From an uncultured Spartobacteria bacterium (GTDB taxonomy: Bacteria; Verrucomicrobiota; Verrucomicrobiia; Chthoniobacterales; Terrimicrobiaceae): a DNA stretch of 64,000 nucleotides. Of this stretch, positions 17,165 through 25,554 are shown piece by piece. The translations under genes and the position numbers were made by a program. Within the stretch, counting starts at the first letter, position 1; each line of letters opens with the position of its first letter. The DNA lies in assembly GCA_937960895.1 (NCBI GenBank), contig CALCJD010000146.1, positions 104,246 through 168,245 on the forward strand. Reading direction: 5' to 3'. Under the pieces are notes generated by a model that saw only the letters and a list, made by a program, of their open reading frames with translations, ran no database searches and was not told where the DNA came from.

Positions 17165-17613
17165 AAATCGCCATCGGCTCCGATCACGCCGGCTACAACT
17201 ACCGGCTCGCCATCATTGAACACCTCCGGGGCCAGGGCCATGAGGTGCAGGATTTCGGCACGTTCAGTCCCGAATCCACCGATTATCCGCTCTGGATCAT
17301 CCCCACGGCCGAAGCGGTGGCGCGCGGGGAGGCCGAGCGCGGCATCGTGCTGGGAGGATCCGGCAACGGCGAGGCCATCGCCGCCAACAAGGTCAGGGGC
17401 ATCCGCTGCTCGCTGTGCTGGAGCGAGGAAACCGCCCGGCTCGGACGCCAGCACAACAACGCCAATGTCCTCTCCCTGGGGGAGCGCATGATCCCGCTCG
17501 ATCTGGCCCTCCGCATCGTGGACATCTGGCTTGAGACCGAATTTGAAGGCGGCCGGCACGAAAAACGCGTCGCGGAACTTTCCCGCTACGAGGCCGGCCA
17601 GCCGATGCAATAA
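17161..17613 (+). CDS. rpiB: Ribose-5-phosphate isomerase B
   Basis: 150 aa. SDHAGY (residues 7-12) and GGSGNGEAIAANKVRGIRC (65-83) mark the RpiB/LacAB fold. The catalytic position carries G-N-G-E with E71, the pattern of the Mycobacterium tuberculosis type in which glutamate replaces the cysteine base of E. coli RpiB. It interconverts ribose-5-phosphate and ribulose-5-phosphate. It starts inside the bioB stop codon, a sign of translational coupling. Confidence 0.92.
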   Translation: MKIAIGSDHAGYNYRLAIIEHLRGQGHEVQDFGTFSPESTDYPLWIIPTAEAVARGEAERGIVLGGSGNGEAIAANKVRGIRCSLCWSEETARLGRQHNNANVLSLGERMIPLDLALRIVDIWLETEFEGGRHEKRVAELSRYEAGQPMQ

Positions 17614-17615
17614 GC

Positions 17616-18374
17616 GTGCGCGCTCCCGACTGGCTTCTCGCGAAGCCCTTCGCCCATCGCGGATTTTACAACGACAGCCGGCCGGAAAACTCCCTGAGCG
17701 CCATCGACGCGGCGGTCGGCGCGGGATTTCCGGTGGAAATCGACGTGCAGGTGACCGCCGACGGCCGGGCCGTGGTGTTTCACGACTGGAACCTGAAACG
17801 TCTCGCCGGTCTGGATGCCAAGGTGAAGGACGTGCGCTACGCGGACATTCGCGGACTGACCCTGCTTGGCACGGACCAGCACATTCCGACCCTGGAGGAG
17901 GTTCTGGACGTGATTGCCGGACGGCAACCGGTGCTGGTGGAAATCAAGAACCGCCGGTACCCCACGGCCCTCGAGCCCGTGGCCGGAAAGATCCTCTCCG
18001 CCTACCGCGGGCCGTTTGCCATCCAATCCTTCAACCCCTACACCCTCGGATGGTTCCGCTGGCACCATCCCCGCATCCCGCGCGGACAGATCTCCTGCGC
18101 CTTCGACACGGACGACATGGCGGCGTGGAAGAAAAAAATCCTCTCCAACTACGGGATGAACTGGATGACCGCGCCGCATTTCATCTCCCATCATTGGAAA
18201 CAACTGCCCGCCGTCGCCCCCACGCTCCTGCGCAGACTCTTCAGATTTCCCCTGGTGGTCTGGACGGTGCGCAGCGAGGAGGAAATGGCCGCGGCCCTCA
18301 AGTTGGGCGACAACGTGGTCTTCGAACACTTCGTGCCCAGGCAGGCGGGATCCGGTCGCGGCCCGGGGGGGTGA
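17616..18374 (+). CDS. Glycerophosphodiester phosphodiesterase
   Basis: 252 aa from a GTG start 2 nt after rpiB. Catalytic residues are visible: H14-R15 (AHRG), E24 (RPENS), E41 and D43 (VEIDVQ), and H56 (FHDW). There is no signal peptide, so it is the cytoplasmic UgpQ-like form, releasing glycerol-3-phosphate from phospholipid head-group diesters. It is the last gene of the xseA-bioB-rpiB run before a 41-nt gap. Confidence 0.88.
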   Translation: MRAPDWLLAKPFAHRGFYNDSRPENSLSAIDAAVGAGFPVEIDVQVTADGRAVVFHDWNLKRLAGLDAKVKDVRYADIRGLTLLGTDQHIPTLEEVLDVIAGRQPVLVEIKNRRYPTALEPVAGKILSAYRGPFAIQSFNPYTLGWFRWHHPRIPRGQISCAFDTDDMAAWKKKILSNYGMNWMTAPHFISHHWKQLPAVAPTLLRRLFRFPLVVWTVRSEEEMAAALKLGDNVVFEHFVPRQAGSGRGPGG

Positions 18375-18400
18375 CAATTTTCTTTCCTTTTTCCCGCCCG

Positions 18401-18415
18401 GAGTCAGGGTGACTC
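18401..18415. promoter_or_regulatory. Perfect dyad abutting a start codon
   Basis: GAGTCA-GGG-TGACTC, with 6-bp arms and a 3-nt centre, directly touching the ATG at 18416. It could be an operator or an mRNA hairpin that hides the initiation site. No Shine-Dalgarno is present. Confidence 0.35.
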
Positions 18416-19630
18416 ATGCCCCCCGACGAAACCCTCTACCTGCTCACCTGCCAGGCCAGGCCCCACACCCCCGATCCCGCCGGCTGCCGCGGGGCCGACA
18501 TCGTCGGTTATTTCCGGGCGGATTCCGGGGAGGAGGCCGAAAAACGCTTCCTGTCCGTTCTGCCCGGCGAGGGGTGGATTCCCGAACGGGAGATCCACTG
18601 CCATGTCGCCACCCGCGCCGACATTCCCGAGGTGTGCCTGCCCTATTTCGAGCAGGCTCTCGCGGAAGGCGCCTGCATCGTGGTCGGCCCCTGGGACGCA
18701 AACGGTGCGGCGAACAAACCTGCCCCGTCGGCAGAGCCTTCGGCCCCCTCCCGTCCGTCCGTCCCGGAGGAACCCGACGAACTCACCGCCATGATGATTT
18801 CCTCCGCCGAGCAGATCGTGCGATACGGAGCGGAGTCGCACATCCTCCTCGATTTCTCCGAGGACAGTCTGAACCGCCTGGACCGGCTGATTGTCCTCCT
18901 CCACCCCGACGGCGCCATCCTCGATTCCACGGCCATCGTCTACGCCGCCTACGTGGGGGAAGTCCTGCGCAGAAATCTGGGGGGAGAGTGGAAACACACG
19001 GAGGAACACGGACTGCATTTCGAGGGAACCAATTTCAAGGCCGGTCCCCTGAAATGGACCCGGGACAAGTTTGCCGATCCGGCCGGAAATTCCCTCGCCG
19101 CCAAATACCGGGCCGTCAAAAGCCTCATCCAGGGCGGCGACGCCGCCCTTTCCACCGTGCCGCCGCCCCCTGTCCCCGTTCCCGCCTCCGCCGAGGAGGA
19201 GGATCAGGAGGACGACGAGGACGTCCTCGCCTTGCAACGGGCTCCGCTGGTGGTCTGCCTGATGGTGGCCTCCGCCGAGGGAACCGTGGAACCGAAGGAC
19301 GTCCTGAAATGGCGGGAACTCCTTCGCAAAAGCACCCGTCATCCCAACCGTCTGTTCAAACTCTCCGCCGGAGCGGCGCAGGTCAATTTTTGCGAAAACG
19401 TGGAACAGCTTCTGGAGACGGGATTGGTCTCCTGGCCGCTTTTTCTCCTTCAGACGAAGGCGGCGGCGGAGCGGATTTCGCCTGAAGATTCTTCCGGCTA
19501 CTGCCGGGCCCTCTATGACCTGGGGGAAACCGTGGCCAAATCCTCCGGAGGCTTCTGGGGATTTCGGGGAGTGAGCAAACGGGAAAAGGCCGCCCTTCGC
19601 ATCGTGGCCCAATCCCTCGGGGTCGCCTGA
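18416..19630 (+). CDS. Protein with C-terminal TerB-like domain, function unknown
   Basis: 404 aa. The N-terminal 100 residues are a small unrecognised alpha/beta domain. A proline-rich linker follows (about 100-120), then a middle domain (about 125-230, LLDFSEDSLNRLDRL...ILDSTAIVYAAYVGEVL), an acidic linker (about 255-275), and a tellurite-resistance TerB-like C-terminus with VAKSSGGFWGF-x-GVS-x-REKAAL. TerB-like domains often occur in stress or membrane-associated proteins. There is no signal peptide. The gene is convergent with the TPR gene and separated from it by a hairpin. Confidence 0.6.
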   Translation: MPPDETLYLLTCQARPHTPDPAGCRGADIVGYFRADSGEEAEKRFLSVLPGEGWIPEREIHCHVATRADIPEVCLPYFEQALAEGACIVVGPWDANGAANKPAPSAEPSAPSRPSVPEEPDELTAMMISSAEQIVRYGAESHILLDFSEDSLNRLDRLIVLLHPDGAILDSTAIVYAAYVGEVLRRNLGGEWKHTEEHGLHFEGTNFKAGPLKWTRDKFADPAGNSLAAKYRAVKSLIQGGDAALSTVPPPPVPVPASAEEEDQEDDEDVLALQRAPLVVCLMVASAEGTVEPKDVLKWRELLRKSTRHPNRLFKLSAGAAQVNFCENVEQLLETGLVSWPLFLLQTKAAAERISPEDSSGYCRALYDLGETVAKSSGGFWGFRGVSKREKAALRIVAQSLGVA

Positions 19631-19712
19631 CCTCCGGGCCCGACGGCCCCATCGTCTGCCGTTCCTCCCAGGAAGGATCCCGCCGGGAACGGACAGGAGG
19701 GGGCCGAAAGGG

Positions 19713-19748
19713 GCGGCCGCGACGGGTTTTCTGCCGTTCGGCGGCCGC
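19713..19748. terminator. Hairpin between convergent genes
   Basis: Two GCGGCCGC copies pair across a 20-nt centre that can add a CGG/CCG helix closing on TTTTCTG. It is placed between the convergent stops at 19630 and 19779, so it could serve both genes. Confidence 0.45.
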
Positions 19749-19778
19749 GTTCCTTGAGAACCTTCGCGGCGATTTCGG

Positions 19779-21182
19779 TTACGACTCTCCGTAGGAACTT
19801 TCCACGCGTTCGGCCACGTCCCGATAGCCGTAGTCGACCTCGTAGATTTCCTTCATGCAATTCAGCGACTTCTCCTTCTGGCCCATCTTCTCGTAGACCA
19901 GGCCGAGATTGTAGGTGATGTCCTTCTTGGTGTTGTCCATCGTGCTGAGCTCGCCCTTGGCCGTCTCGAGCGTGTTTGCCGCGAGGTCGTACATCCCGCG
20001 TTCGGAGTAGCAGCGCCCCAGCAGGTTCATGGCCTTCAGGCGGACATTGGGATTCTGCCGGGCCTTCTGCAGCTCCGGAATGGCGTCCTTGTAGTTGCCG
20101 AGGTTGACATGAATCTCCCCGAGTTCGAAACGGAACTGGAGATCGGTGGGGTTGCGTTCGACGCGCTTTTTGGCCTCTTCGAGGAGCAGGTTGGCCCGGT
20201 CCCGTTTGATCCCCTCAAGCTGCTCGATGTATTGCTTGGTCTCCTCCGCATCGGGATTGGCCGCGATGTATTGTTCGTAACCCGCGATGGCGATGTCGTA
20301 CTGTTTGAGCCGCAGGTCGGCCACCTTGCGGACCAGGGCCATGTCGGCACCCGCGGTGAGGTCGGCGGCGTATTTGTACCAGGCCACCGCATTGTCGAGA
20401 TCCTCCTTTTGCTCGTAGAGCTCGGCCATCCGGCGGGCATGCTCGACGTTCTGGGGCTCCTTTTCGTATTTGGCGTAAAGCTCGGCCAGGAGGTTGTCGA
20501 TCATCTCCTCGCTGCGGTGCACGCGGCTCTGCTGCTCGAGGGCCACGGCCTGCTCCTTGTCGCGAATGAGATCGCGATAGGTGGTGTCCTCCCGTTCCCA
20601 CCCCCCCCGCTGCATGGAAGCGGCGGCGGCGGCATCCTTGCCCCCCTTCACGGCGGCCAGGTCGTTGGGCGTGACGTCGAGAATGCGATTGTAGACCTCC
20701 ACCGCCTTGTCCGGCTGGCCGTTGTCCATGTAGAGCTTGGCCAGCTCGTGCATGGTTTTGGTGTCCTTGTTGTTTCCCTCAATGATGGTTTCGAGGGCAA
20801 AGATGGCGACCTCCGGCAACTTGGCAGCCAGGGCGGCTTCCTTCAGCAGCTGGTTGGCCTGCTGGTTGTGCGGCTCGTTTTCCAGAATCTTTTCCACGGC
20901 CTCCAAAGCGGCCTGGGGATCCTTTTTCACGAGGCTCTGCACCTTCATCACCGAAAACGAGGCGCTGGAAATCCCCCCCAGAAGCCCCTTCTTCCCGGCG
21001 GATTTCGCCACCGCGGCCTTGCGGGCCAGCTGACGTGCAAGGAGAAAGTCGGGGAAGTTCTTGAGAATCACCTGGAGGAGCTGAATCGCATAACCATAGT
21101 TGCGAAGCTCCATCGCACTCATGGCCTTAAGCCACATTGCCCGGTGGCTCTCTGGGAGGTCTTTTTCGGATTTTACTGCCAT
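19779..21182 (-). CDS. Tetratricopeptide-repeat protein
   Basis: 467 aa, soluble and without a signal peptide. Many TPR units are visible, for example residues 20-50, 140-175 (AKLYMDNGQPDKAVEVYNRIL), 243-275, 345-380 and 385-440. A charged helical stretch occurs near residues 205-240. TPR proteins act as scaffolds, and no partner is encoded nearby. The start at ATG 21182 agrees with a promoter whose -10 ends 8 nt upstream. Confidence 0.8.
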   Translation of the reverse strand: MAVKSEKDLPESHRAMWLKAMSAMELRNYGYAIQLLQVILKNFPDFLLARQLARKAAVAKSAGKKGLLGGISSASFSVMKVQSLVKKDPQAALEAVEKILENEPHNQQANQLLKEAALAAKLPEVAIFALETIIEGNNKDTKTMHELAKLYMDNGQPDKAVEVYNRILDVTPNDLAAVKGGKDAAAAASMQRGGWEREDTTYRDLIRDKEQAVALEQQSRVHRSEEMIDNLLAELYAKYEKEPQNVEHARRMAELYEQKEDLDNAVAWYKYAADLTAGADMALVRKVADLRLKQYDIAIAGYEQYIAANPDAEETKQYIEQLEGIKRDRANLLLEEAKKRVERNPTDLQFRFELGEIHVNLGNYKDAIPELQKARQNPNVRLKAMNLLGRCYSERGMYDLAANTLETAKGELSTMDNTKKDITYNLGLVYEKMGQKEKSLNCMKEIYEVDYGYRDVAERVESSYGES

Positions 21183-21190
21183 AGGTAAGA

Positions 21191-21219
21191 GGTTAACACA
21201 GAATCACAAGGGAAGTCAG
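21191..21219 (-). promoter_or_regulatory. Putative promoter of the TPR gene
   Basis: On the minus strand: CTGACT (21219-21214), a 17-nt spacer and TTAACC (21196-21191), ending 8 nt before the ATG. This is the leaderless geometry again. Confidence 0.4.
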
Positions 21220-21221
21220 TT

Positions 21222-21506
21222 TTAACCGCCGACGGAGGGATTCTCCCCCTCGCCCGGCGGATTGGCGGAAGGGGGCGCAGGGGTGGGCGCAGGCGGCGGC
21301 GTCACGGAAAGCGGCGCGGGAGTCGGCGTCGGAGCCGCTTCCTTCCCTCCTCCGATCAGGGAAGCGACAAAATTTTCAAAGTTTCGGAATTCCCCCGGCA
21401 CCCCGGCGACAAATCCCCCCGGACCATGCTCAAAGAGAACCACAAAGCCGAAGGTGAACACCGCCAGCAGGACCGCCCGCAGAAGAAAGGTGAACAGCCC
21501 CATCAT
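21222..21506 (-). CDS. Small membrane protein with proline-rich tail
   Basis: 94 aa. One membrane helix spans about residues 3-25, followed by a short loop and a Pro/Ala/Thr-rich low-complexity tail (residues 58-90, PTPTPAP-type repeats). It is probably real because its ATG overlaps the stop of the mutarotase gene (ATGA). The family is not recognised. Confidence 0.55.
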   Translation of the reverse strand: MMGLFTFLLRAVLLAVFTFGFVVLFEHGPGGFVAGVPGEFRNFENFVASLIGGGKEAAPTPTPAPLSVTPPPAPTPAPPSANPPGEGENPSVGG

Positions 21507-22423
21507 GAGAAAAATCCGGGGCGAATCGAAAAGCCCCGCGTCAGGGTTTGTCCGGCCGGGATCACCTGAATGCCCGCCTTTTGCTCAAAAGGCACCGGCG
21601 GGTTGCTGTCCGGCAACCCCCAGCAAGGTTCGACGCAAAGGAACGGGTTCATGTCCGACCAGAGAGTAAGGAACGGAACTTCAGAAAAGTCGAGCACGAC
21701 ACGCCGTCCGGATTCAAAATCTTCCAGCGTAAAAACCCTGTTTGGAACGCCCTCAAGGCCAAGCAGGTAGGAATCGGGCAGCTTTTCGCGGTCAAACGGC
21801 ATGTCCCCGCCCGCAAACACGATTTCCCCGGTTTTTCCGTCGAGAAAGTTCCCCGGCGCAAAATGCCGCACGTAGGTCCCGGCGGGCATGTGGAGCCTGC
21901 AGGTCGAGGGAGAGGTCACGGCGAACCCCGGATGAAGCCCGAAACTGACGTGCGCCGTCAGCTCCGGTTCTTCATTGGTAAAGGAAAATTCCACCCGGAC
22001 GGCGTCGTTCTCCATCCGGTACGCCAATTCCAAGGACACCCGCAACGGATAGGCTTCGGGAGGGATCCGGGATGCCGGGACCCGATAAACCAACTCCGCG
22101 CCCCGAACCTCGGGGGCGTCGAAGGCAAAATGACGCAAAAACCCGTGGTTGCCCCCCCGAATGATCGCGCCGCGATAGACCGACTGTTCCTTCCAAAGAC
22201 GGTGCAAAAAGTATCCCATCACCGTCGCGTGATTGCCCCAACCGGCGGCGGGTGGCTCCACCTCGCCGTCGCGGTAGAGAAATCCACGCCAGGTTCCCGA
22301 GGCATCCCGCCGGGCGATGCTGATCAGCTCCGCACCGGTGCGGTTGACCGTGATGCGAAGGTCCTTTTCCTCCAGAACGTCAAGGGACGCTCCGGCTTTC
22401 TGGCAGATTTCGTAGGCTGGCAC
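21503..22423 (-). CDS. Aldose-1-epimerase-like protein (galactose-mutarotase fold)
   Basis: 306 aa from GTG 22423. GGNHGFLRH, FGLHPGF and VEPCWGLPDS correspond to the two catalytic histidines and the glutamate of mutarotase-fold proteins; it is nearest the LacX-like group. It interconverts sugar anomers or acts on related hexoses. The frame stays open to GTG 22567, but the part before 22423 does not look like this family. A TTGAAT-N17-TTTTCT promoter ends 6 nt before GTG 22423, which decides the start. It is divergent from the IclR gene. Confidence 0.7.
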   Translation of the reverse strand: MPAYEICQKAGASLDVLEEKDLRITVNRTGAELISIARRDASGTWRGFLYRDGEVEPPAAGWGNHATVMGYFLHRLWKEQSVYRGAIIRGGNHGFLRHFAFDAPEVRGAELVYRVPASRIPPEAYPLRVSLELAYRMENDAVRVEFSFTNEEPELTAHVSFGLHPGFAVTSPSTCRLHMPAGTYVRHFAPGNFLDGKTGEIVFAGGDMPFDREKLPDSYLLGLEGVPNRVFTLEDFESGRRVVLDFSEVPFLTLWSDMNPFLCVEPCWGLPDSNPPVPFEQKAGIQVIPAGQTLTRGFSIRPGFFS

Positions 22424-22429
22424 CCGGCA

Positions 22430-22458
22430 AGAAAACCAAACATCCCGACCCGATTCAA
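22430..22458 (-). promoter_or_regulatory. Putative promoter of the mutarotase gene
   Basis: On the minus strand: TTGAAT (22458-22453), a 17-nt spacer and TTTTCT (22435-22430), ending 6 nt before GTG 22423. Confidence 0.35.
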
Positions 22459-22727
22459 ACCCGGGCTGAAATTTTTCCTTCCGGCCCGCAAAACGAAAAC
22501 CGGCGTCCTGCCGGATGTCGACCCGGTTCCGCACCTTTTTTGCGCCCGGCCCGGCGATGCTTGCCACCGCAGAACTCCCACCGAATTCCGTCCGGATGGA
22601 TCATGGGGGTGCCATCCCGGCGCCGGGGCTCGCTCGGAGCGTGAGTTCAGACCGTTGCCGGGGCTGCATGGAGGGTAAACCGCTGTGGACGTCGTCTTTT
22701 AAAACCCGCAACCGAAGGCGACCACTG

Positions 22728-22742
22728 TTCCAAATACTGGAA
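22728..22742. promoter_or_regulatory. Putative IclR-family operator
   Basis: TTCCA-N5-TGGAA is a perfect dyad 40 nt upstream of the IclR start and next to an AATATT box. IclR-family operators often have this TTCC/GGAA form. Autoregulation and control of the downstream amidohydrolase-Rieske pair are likely. Confidence 0.5.
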
Positions 22743-22782
22743 TATTTTTGCGCTGAAGTGCGTTCCGGAGGAGATTCGCAGA

Positions 22783-23535
22783 ATGTCGAAGGCCCCGGTT
22801 GCCAACCACACGCTGATGAACGGTCTCCGCGTTCTGGAGTACGTTTCGGCGCGGTATCGGGAAGTATCCGTTTCCGAGCTGGCCGAGGCCCTCGATCTGC
22901 CCAAAAGTCATGTTCACCGGCTCTTACGCTCGCTCGTCACCGCCGGTTATGTCACGCAATCTCCGGATACCCGGAAGTATTGCGCCGACTATCGGCTCCT
23001 GGCGTTGGCCGGCCCGTTTGCCGAATCGCTTCCCCTGCGACGTGTCGCCGGGCCGGCACTTCGCGATCTGGCGGAGACCACGCAGGCGAGCTGCTACATC
23101 GGAGTGCTGCACAAGGGCGCGCCTCTTGTCATCATGGCTGAGCACCCGACGACATCCGGGCGCCCTGCGCAATCCGTGCCGTGGTCTGTACTGAGCCGCC
23201 ATGCCTCGGCCTTTGGAAAACTTTTTCTCGCACTGAAGAACCTGCCGGTGGAGGAAGCGGAGTTGAAGCGCATCACCCCGCTCACCATCTGCACCCTTCG
23301 GGTGCTGAAGGCGGAACTCGCCGCAATCCGGAAACAAGGTTACGCCGTCAACCGGCGCGAAAACGGCGAGTCCTATTCGTTCGCCGCGCCCATCCGCGGA
23401 CAAATCAGCGGGCTGCTCGGAGCCGTGGGCCTCGCCCTTCCTGTTGAGCCGGTGGAGCGGCGGGGCGAAGGGTTTTTCATCCGGCAGGTGCTCGATGCCG
23501 CCCGCGTGATCTCCGCACAGGCCACCGACCTGTAA
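22783..23535 (+). CDS. IclR-family transcriptional regulator
   Basis: 250 aa. An N-terminal winged helix (VSVSELAEALDLPKSHVHRLLRSL, residues 28-51) is followed by the IclR effector domain (GRPAQSVPW, HASAFGKLFLA, RRENGESYSFAAPI). A good GGAGGAG Shine-Dalgarno lies 9 nt before the ATG, in contrast to many genes here. Members usually control catabolism of aromatic or small organic acids, so the amidohydrolase and Rieske genes 35 nt downstream are its probable targets. Confidence 0.9.
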   Translation: MSKAPVANHTLMNGLRVLEYVSARYREVSVSELAEALDLPKSHVHRLLRSLVTAGYVTQSPDTRKYCADYRLLALAGPFAESLPLRRVAGPALRDLAETTQASCYIGVLHKGAPLVIMAEHPTTSGRPAQSVPWSVLSRHASAFGKLFLALKNLPVEEAELKRITPLTICTLRVLKAELAAIRKQGYAVNRRENGESYSFAAPIRGQISGLLGAVGLALPVEPVERRGEGFFIRQVLDAARVISAQATDL

Positions 23536-23570
23536 CGCCCTTTCTCATTCACTCCCATCCCATCCACCCC

Positions 23571-24638
23571 ATGATCATCGACTGTGACGTTCATATCAAC
23601 CCGACCTCGAAGTGTCCGATGGAACCGTTTGTCCCCCCAAGGTATCGGGAAGCCTTCGCCGCCAAACAAACCTCCGCGCCAGGGCATGGCTATGCCAATC
23701 CCTTCGGGGTCCATCGCCGCGACATTGAACCGATCGAAGACGCCGCAGACCTGATGAGGGTGCACCTCGACCCACTCAATATCACCTACGCCCTCTTGCA
23801 GCCCGGACCGACCATCCACGCCAGTCTGATCCACGCGATCGATGTTGCCAACGGCTATGCACAAGCCGCGAATGACTGGCTGATTGCGAATTTTCTGGAA
23901 AAAAGCCCCCGTTTCCTGGGCTCCGTGGCGGTGAACATGAATGACCCCGCCGCGGCTGCCGCCGAGATCCGACGGGTGGGCGGTCATCCCCAAATGGTAC
24001 AAGTGCTCACCAATGGCGAGAGCACCCATCTCTATGGTCATCGGTACTACAACCCGATCTATGAAGCCTGCTGCGAAATGGGCCTGGTCTTTGCCGTTCA
24101 TCCCGGCGCCGAGGGCTCCCTGAACTCGACCACCCCGGTGGGCCGACCCTCATCCTATTTCGAATGGCACAACTCGCTTCCCCTGAATTTTCAGGGGCAT
24201 CTGGGCAGTTTGATTGCCGAAGGGACCTTCGAGCGCTTTCCGGAACTGCGCGTCCTCCTGGTGGAAGGCGGGGTCTCCTGGCTGGCTCCGTTTTTGTGGC
24301 GTGTCGACAAAAACTTCAAAGCGCTTCGCAGCACCGTTCCGTGGCTCAAAGAACGTCCCTCGGAGTACGTCTTCCGCCACTGCCGCATGACCACACAGCC
24401 CGTGGAGGAGCCGGACAACCCCGAGCACCTGGTTTCCCTTTTTTCCATGATTCATGCCGGGCGAACCGTCTGCTTCTCCACGGACTTCCCGCACTGGGAT
24501 TTTGACAATCCCGCCCGCGCTTTTCCTTCGTGCATGCCCAAAGAAATGAAAAACCGCATTCTTTACGACAACGCCGCCGAACTTTTCGGGCTGCCCGCCC
24601 GGCCGAAGGTGGAAACTCAGGAGGTCGTGAAACAATGA
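23571..24638 (+). CDS. Amidohydrolase-2 (ACMSD-like) family metal-dependent hydrolase or decarboxylase
   Basis: 355 aa. The barrel motifs are IDCDVHIN (D6, H8 metal ligands), FAVHPGAEG, and near the end CFSTDFPHWDFD with the catalytic Asp. The family includes non-oxidative decarboxylases of aromatic acids as well as hydrolases. A CT-rich leader without Shine-Dalgarno precedes the ATG. The stop overlaps the start of the Rieske gene (ATGA), so the two proteins are made together. Confidence 0.8.
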   Translation: MIIDCDVHINPTSKCPMEPFVPPRYREAFAAKQTSAPGHGYANPFGVHRRDIEPIEDAADLMRVHLDPLNITYALLQPGPTIHASLIHAIDVANGYAQAANDWLIANFLEKSPRFLGSVAVNMNDPAAAAAEIRRVGGHPQMVQVLTNGESTHLYGHRYYNPIYEACCEMGLVFAVHPGAEGSLNSTTPVGRPSSYFEWHNSLPLNFQGHLGSLIAEGTFERFPELRVLLVEGGVSWLAPFLWRVDKNFKALRSTVPWLKERPSEYVFRHCRMTTQPVEEPDNPEHLVSLFSMIHAGRTVCFSTDFPHWDFDNPARAFPSCMPKEMKNRILYDNAAELFGLPARPKVETQEVVKQ

Positions 24639-25072
24639 GTGCCGAACCCGAAAAACCGTGCCAATCCCTGCTCGTCGCCTTTGCGGAAGCTGAAGCCCCG
24701 AAAAGCCCCAAAAGGCGCGACAAGGAAGTCGCCGTCGGCAACGCGAGCGAGATTCCCGTAGGAAAGTGCAAAATCGTTCAGATCGGCCATCTCTCCATCG
24801 GCCTCTTTCATCTGGAGGAGGGTTTTTACGCGCTGCGCAATGACTGTCCGCATCAGGGAGCCGAGCTGTGCAAGGGATCGATACACGGCACGCATCGTCC
24901 CAGCGATGTGACCGTTTTCGATCCCGCATACAAAGGCCGCATTGTGCGCTGTCCGTGGCATGGATGGGAATTTGACATCGTCAGCGGCAAGGGGCTTTAC
25001 AATGCAAAAGACCGTGTGCCGACTTACGAAGTGCGCGTGGGCCCCGACGGGGAACTCACGCTCCTTGTTTAG
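24635..25072 (+). CDS. Rieske 2Fe-2S protein
   Basis: 145 aa. The cluster ligands are C71/H73 (CPH) and C106/H109 (CPWH). A stand-alone Rieske ferredoxin of this size normally feeds electrons to a ring-hydroxylating oxygenase, but no oxygenase is encoded here. A perfect AGGAGGT lies 9 nt before the ATG. It is coupled to the amidohydrolase. It could be a dioxygenase ferredoxin or a subunit of an unusual hydrolase complex. Confidence 0.88.
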   Translation: MSAEPEKPCQSLLVAFAEAEAPKSPKRRDKEVAVGNASEIPVGKCKIVQIGHLSIGLFHLEEGFYALRNDCPHQGAELCKGSIHGTHRPSDVTVFDPAYKGRIVRCPWHGWEFDIVSGKGLYNAKDRVPTYEVRVGPDGELTLLV

Positions 25073-25122
25073 AAGCGGCAAAACAAACCGGTTCGGAGGA
25101 TATTAAAGGACCTTCAAGATTT

Positions 25123-25512
25123 ATGCGTCCGGATAAAACCCTCGAAGAACGATTTCGCCGTTGCAGCGTCCGCCTCGAAGATATCGAGGAAAGTTTCGCG
25201 CGCAGCAGCGGACCCGGGGGCCAGAATGTCAATAAAGTGGCGACACTTGTGAGACTGATTCACCGTCCCACGGGGATCGGTGTCGTGGCGTCGGAACATC
25301 GTTTGCGGGAGATGAACCGCCGTGCCGCCTGGCTGCGGTTGGCGGAGAAATTTGAGAGCCTCCTTGAAGCACGCCGGCAGGAACAGGCCGCCCGCCGCTC
25401 CAAGAAGCGGGCCCAGGCCGCCCGCCGCTCTCCTGCGACCAAACGGAGGATGGTCGAGTCGAAGCGCCGTCGCAGCGAGATCAAGAAACATCGCGGAAAG
25501 GTCAGCGACTGA
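25123..25512 (+). CDS. ArfB-like peptidyl-tRNA hydrolase / release-factor-like protein
   Basis: 129 aa. It has the RF-1 catalytic core with SSGPGGQ (Q34) and NVNK, then a basic tail rich in Arg and Lys (residues 90-126) as in ArfB. It lacks the codon-recognition domains of RF1/RF2. Such proteins rescue stalled ribosomes. It stands alone 50 nt after the Rieske gene, with a GGAGG about 22 nt upstream that is too far to act as its Shine-Dalgarno. Confidence 0.85.
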   Translation: MRPDKTLEERFRRCSVRLEDIEESFARSSGPGGQNVNKVATLVRLIHRPTGIGVVASEHRLREMNRRAAWLRLAEKFESLLEARRQEQAARRSKKRAQAARRSPATKRRMVESKRRRSEIKKHRGKVSD

Positions 25513-25554
25513 AACCGCCGCCCATTCCCGCTTCGCGGGTTTTCGACGGTTCTT

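Noticed and set aside
14609..17620. Riboswitch upstream of bioB or xseA
   Set aside because: The gene overlaps leave no leader for bioB, and the 118-nt xseA-kup gap shows no recognisable aptamer.
22424..22567. N-terminal extension of the mutarotase gene to GTG 22567
   Set aside because: The extra 48 residues do not look like the family, and a promoter directly precedes GTG 22423.
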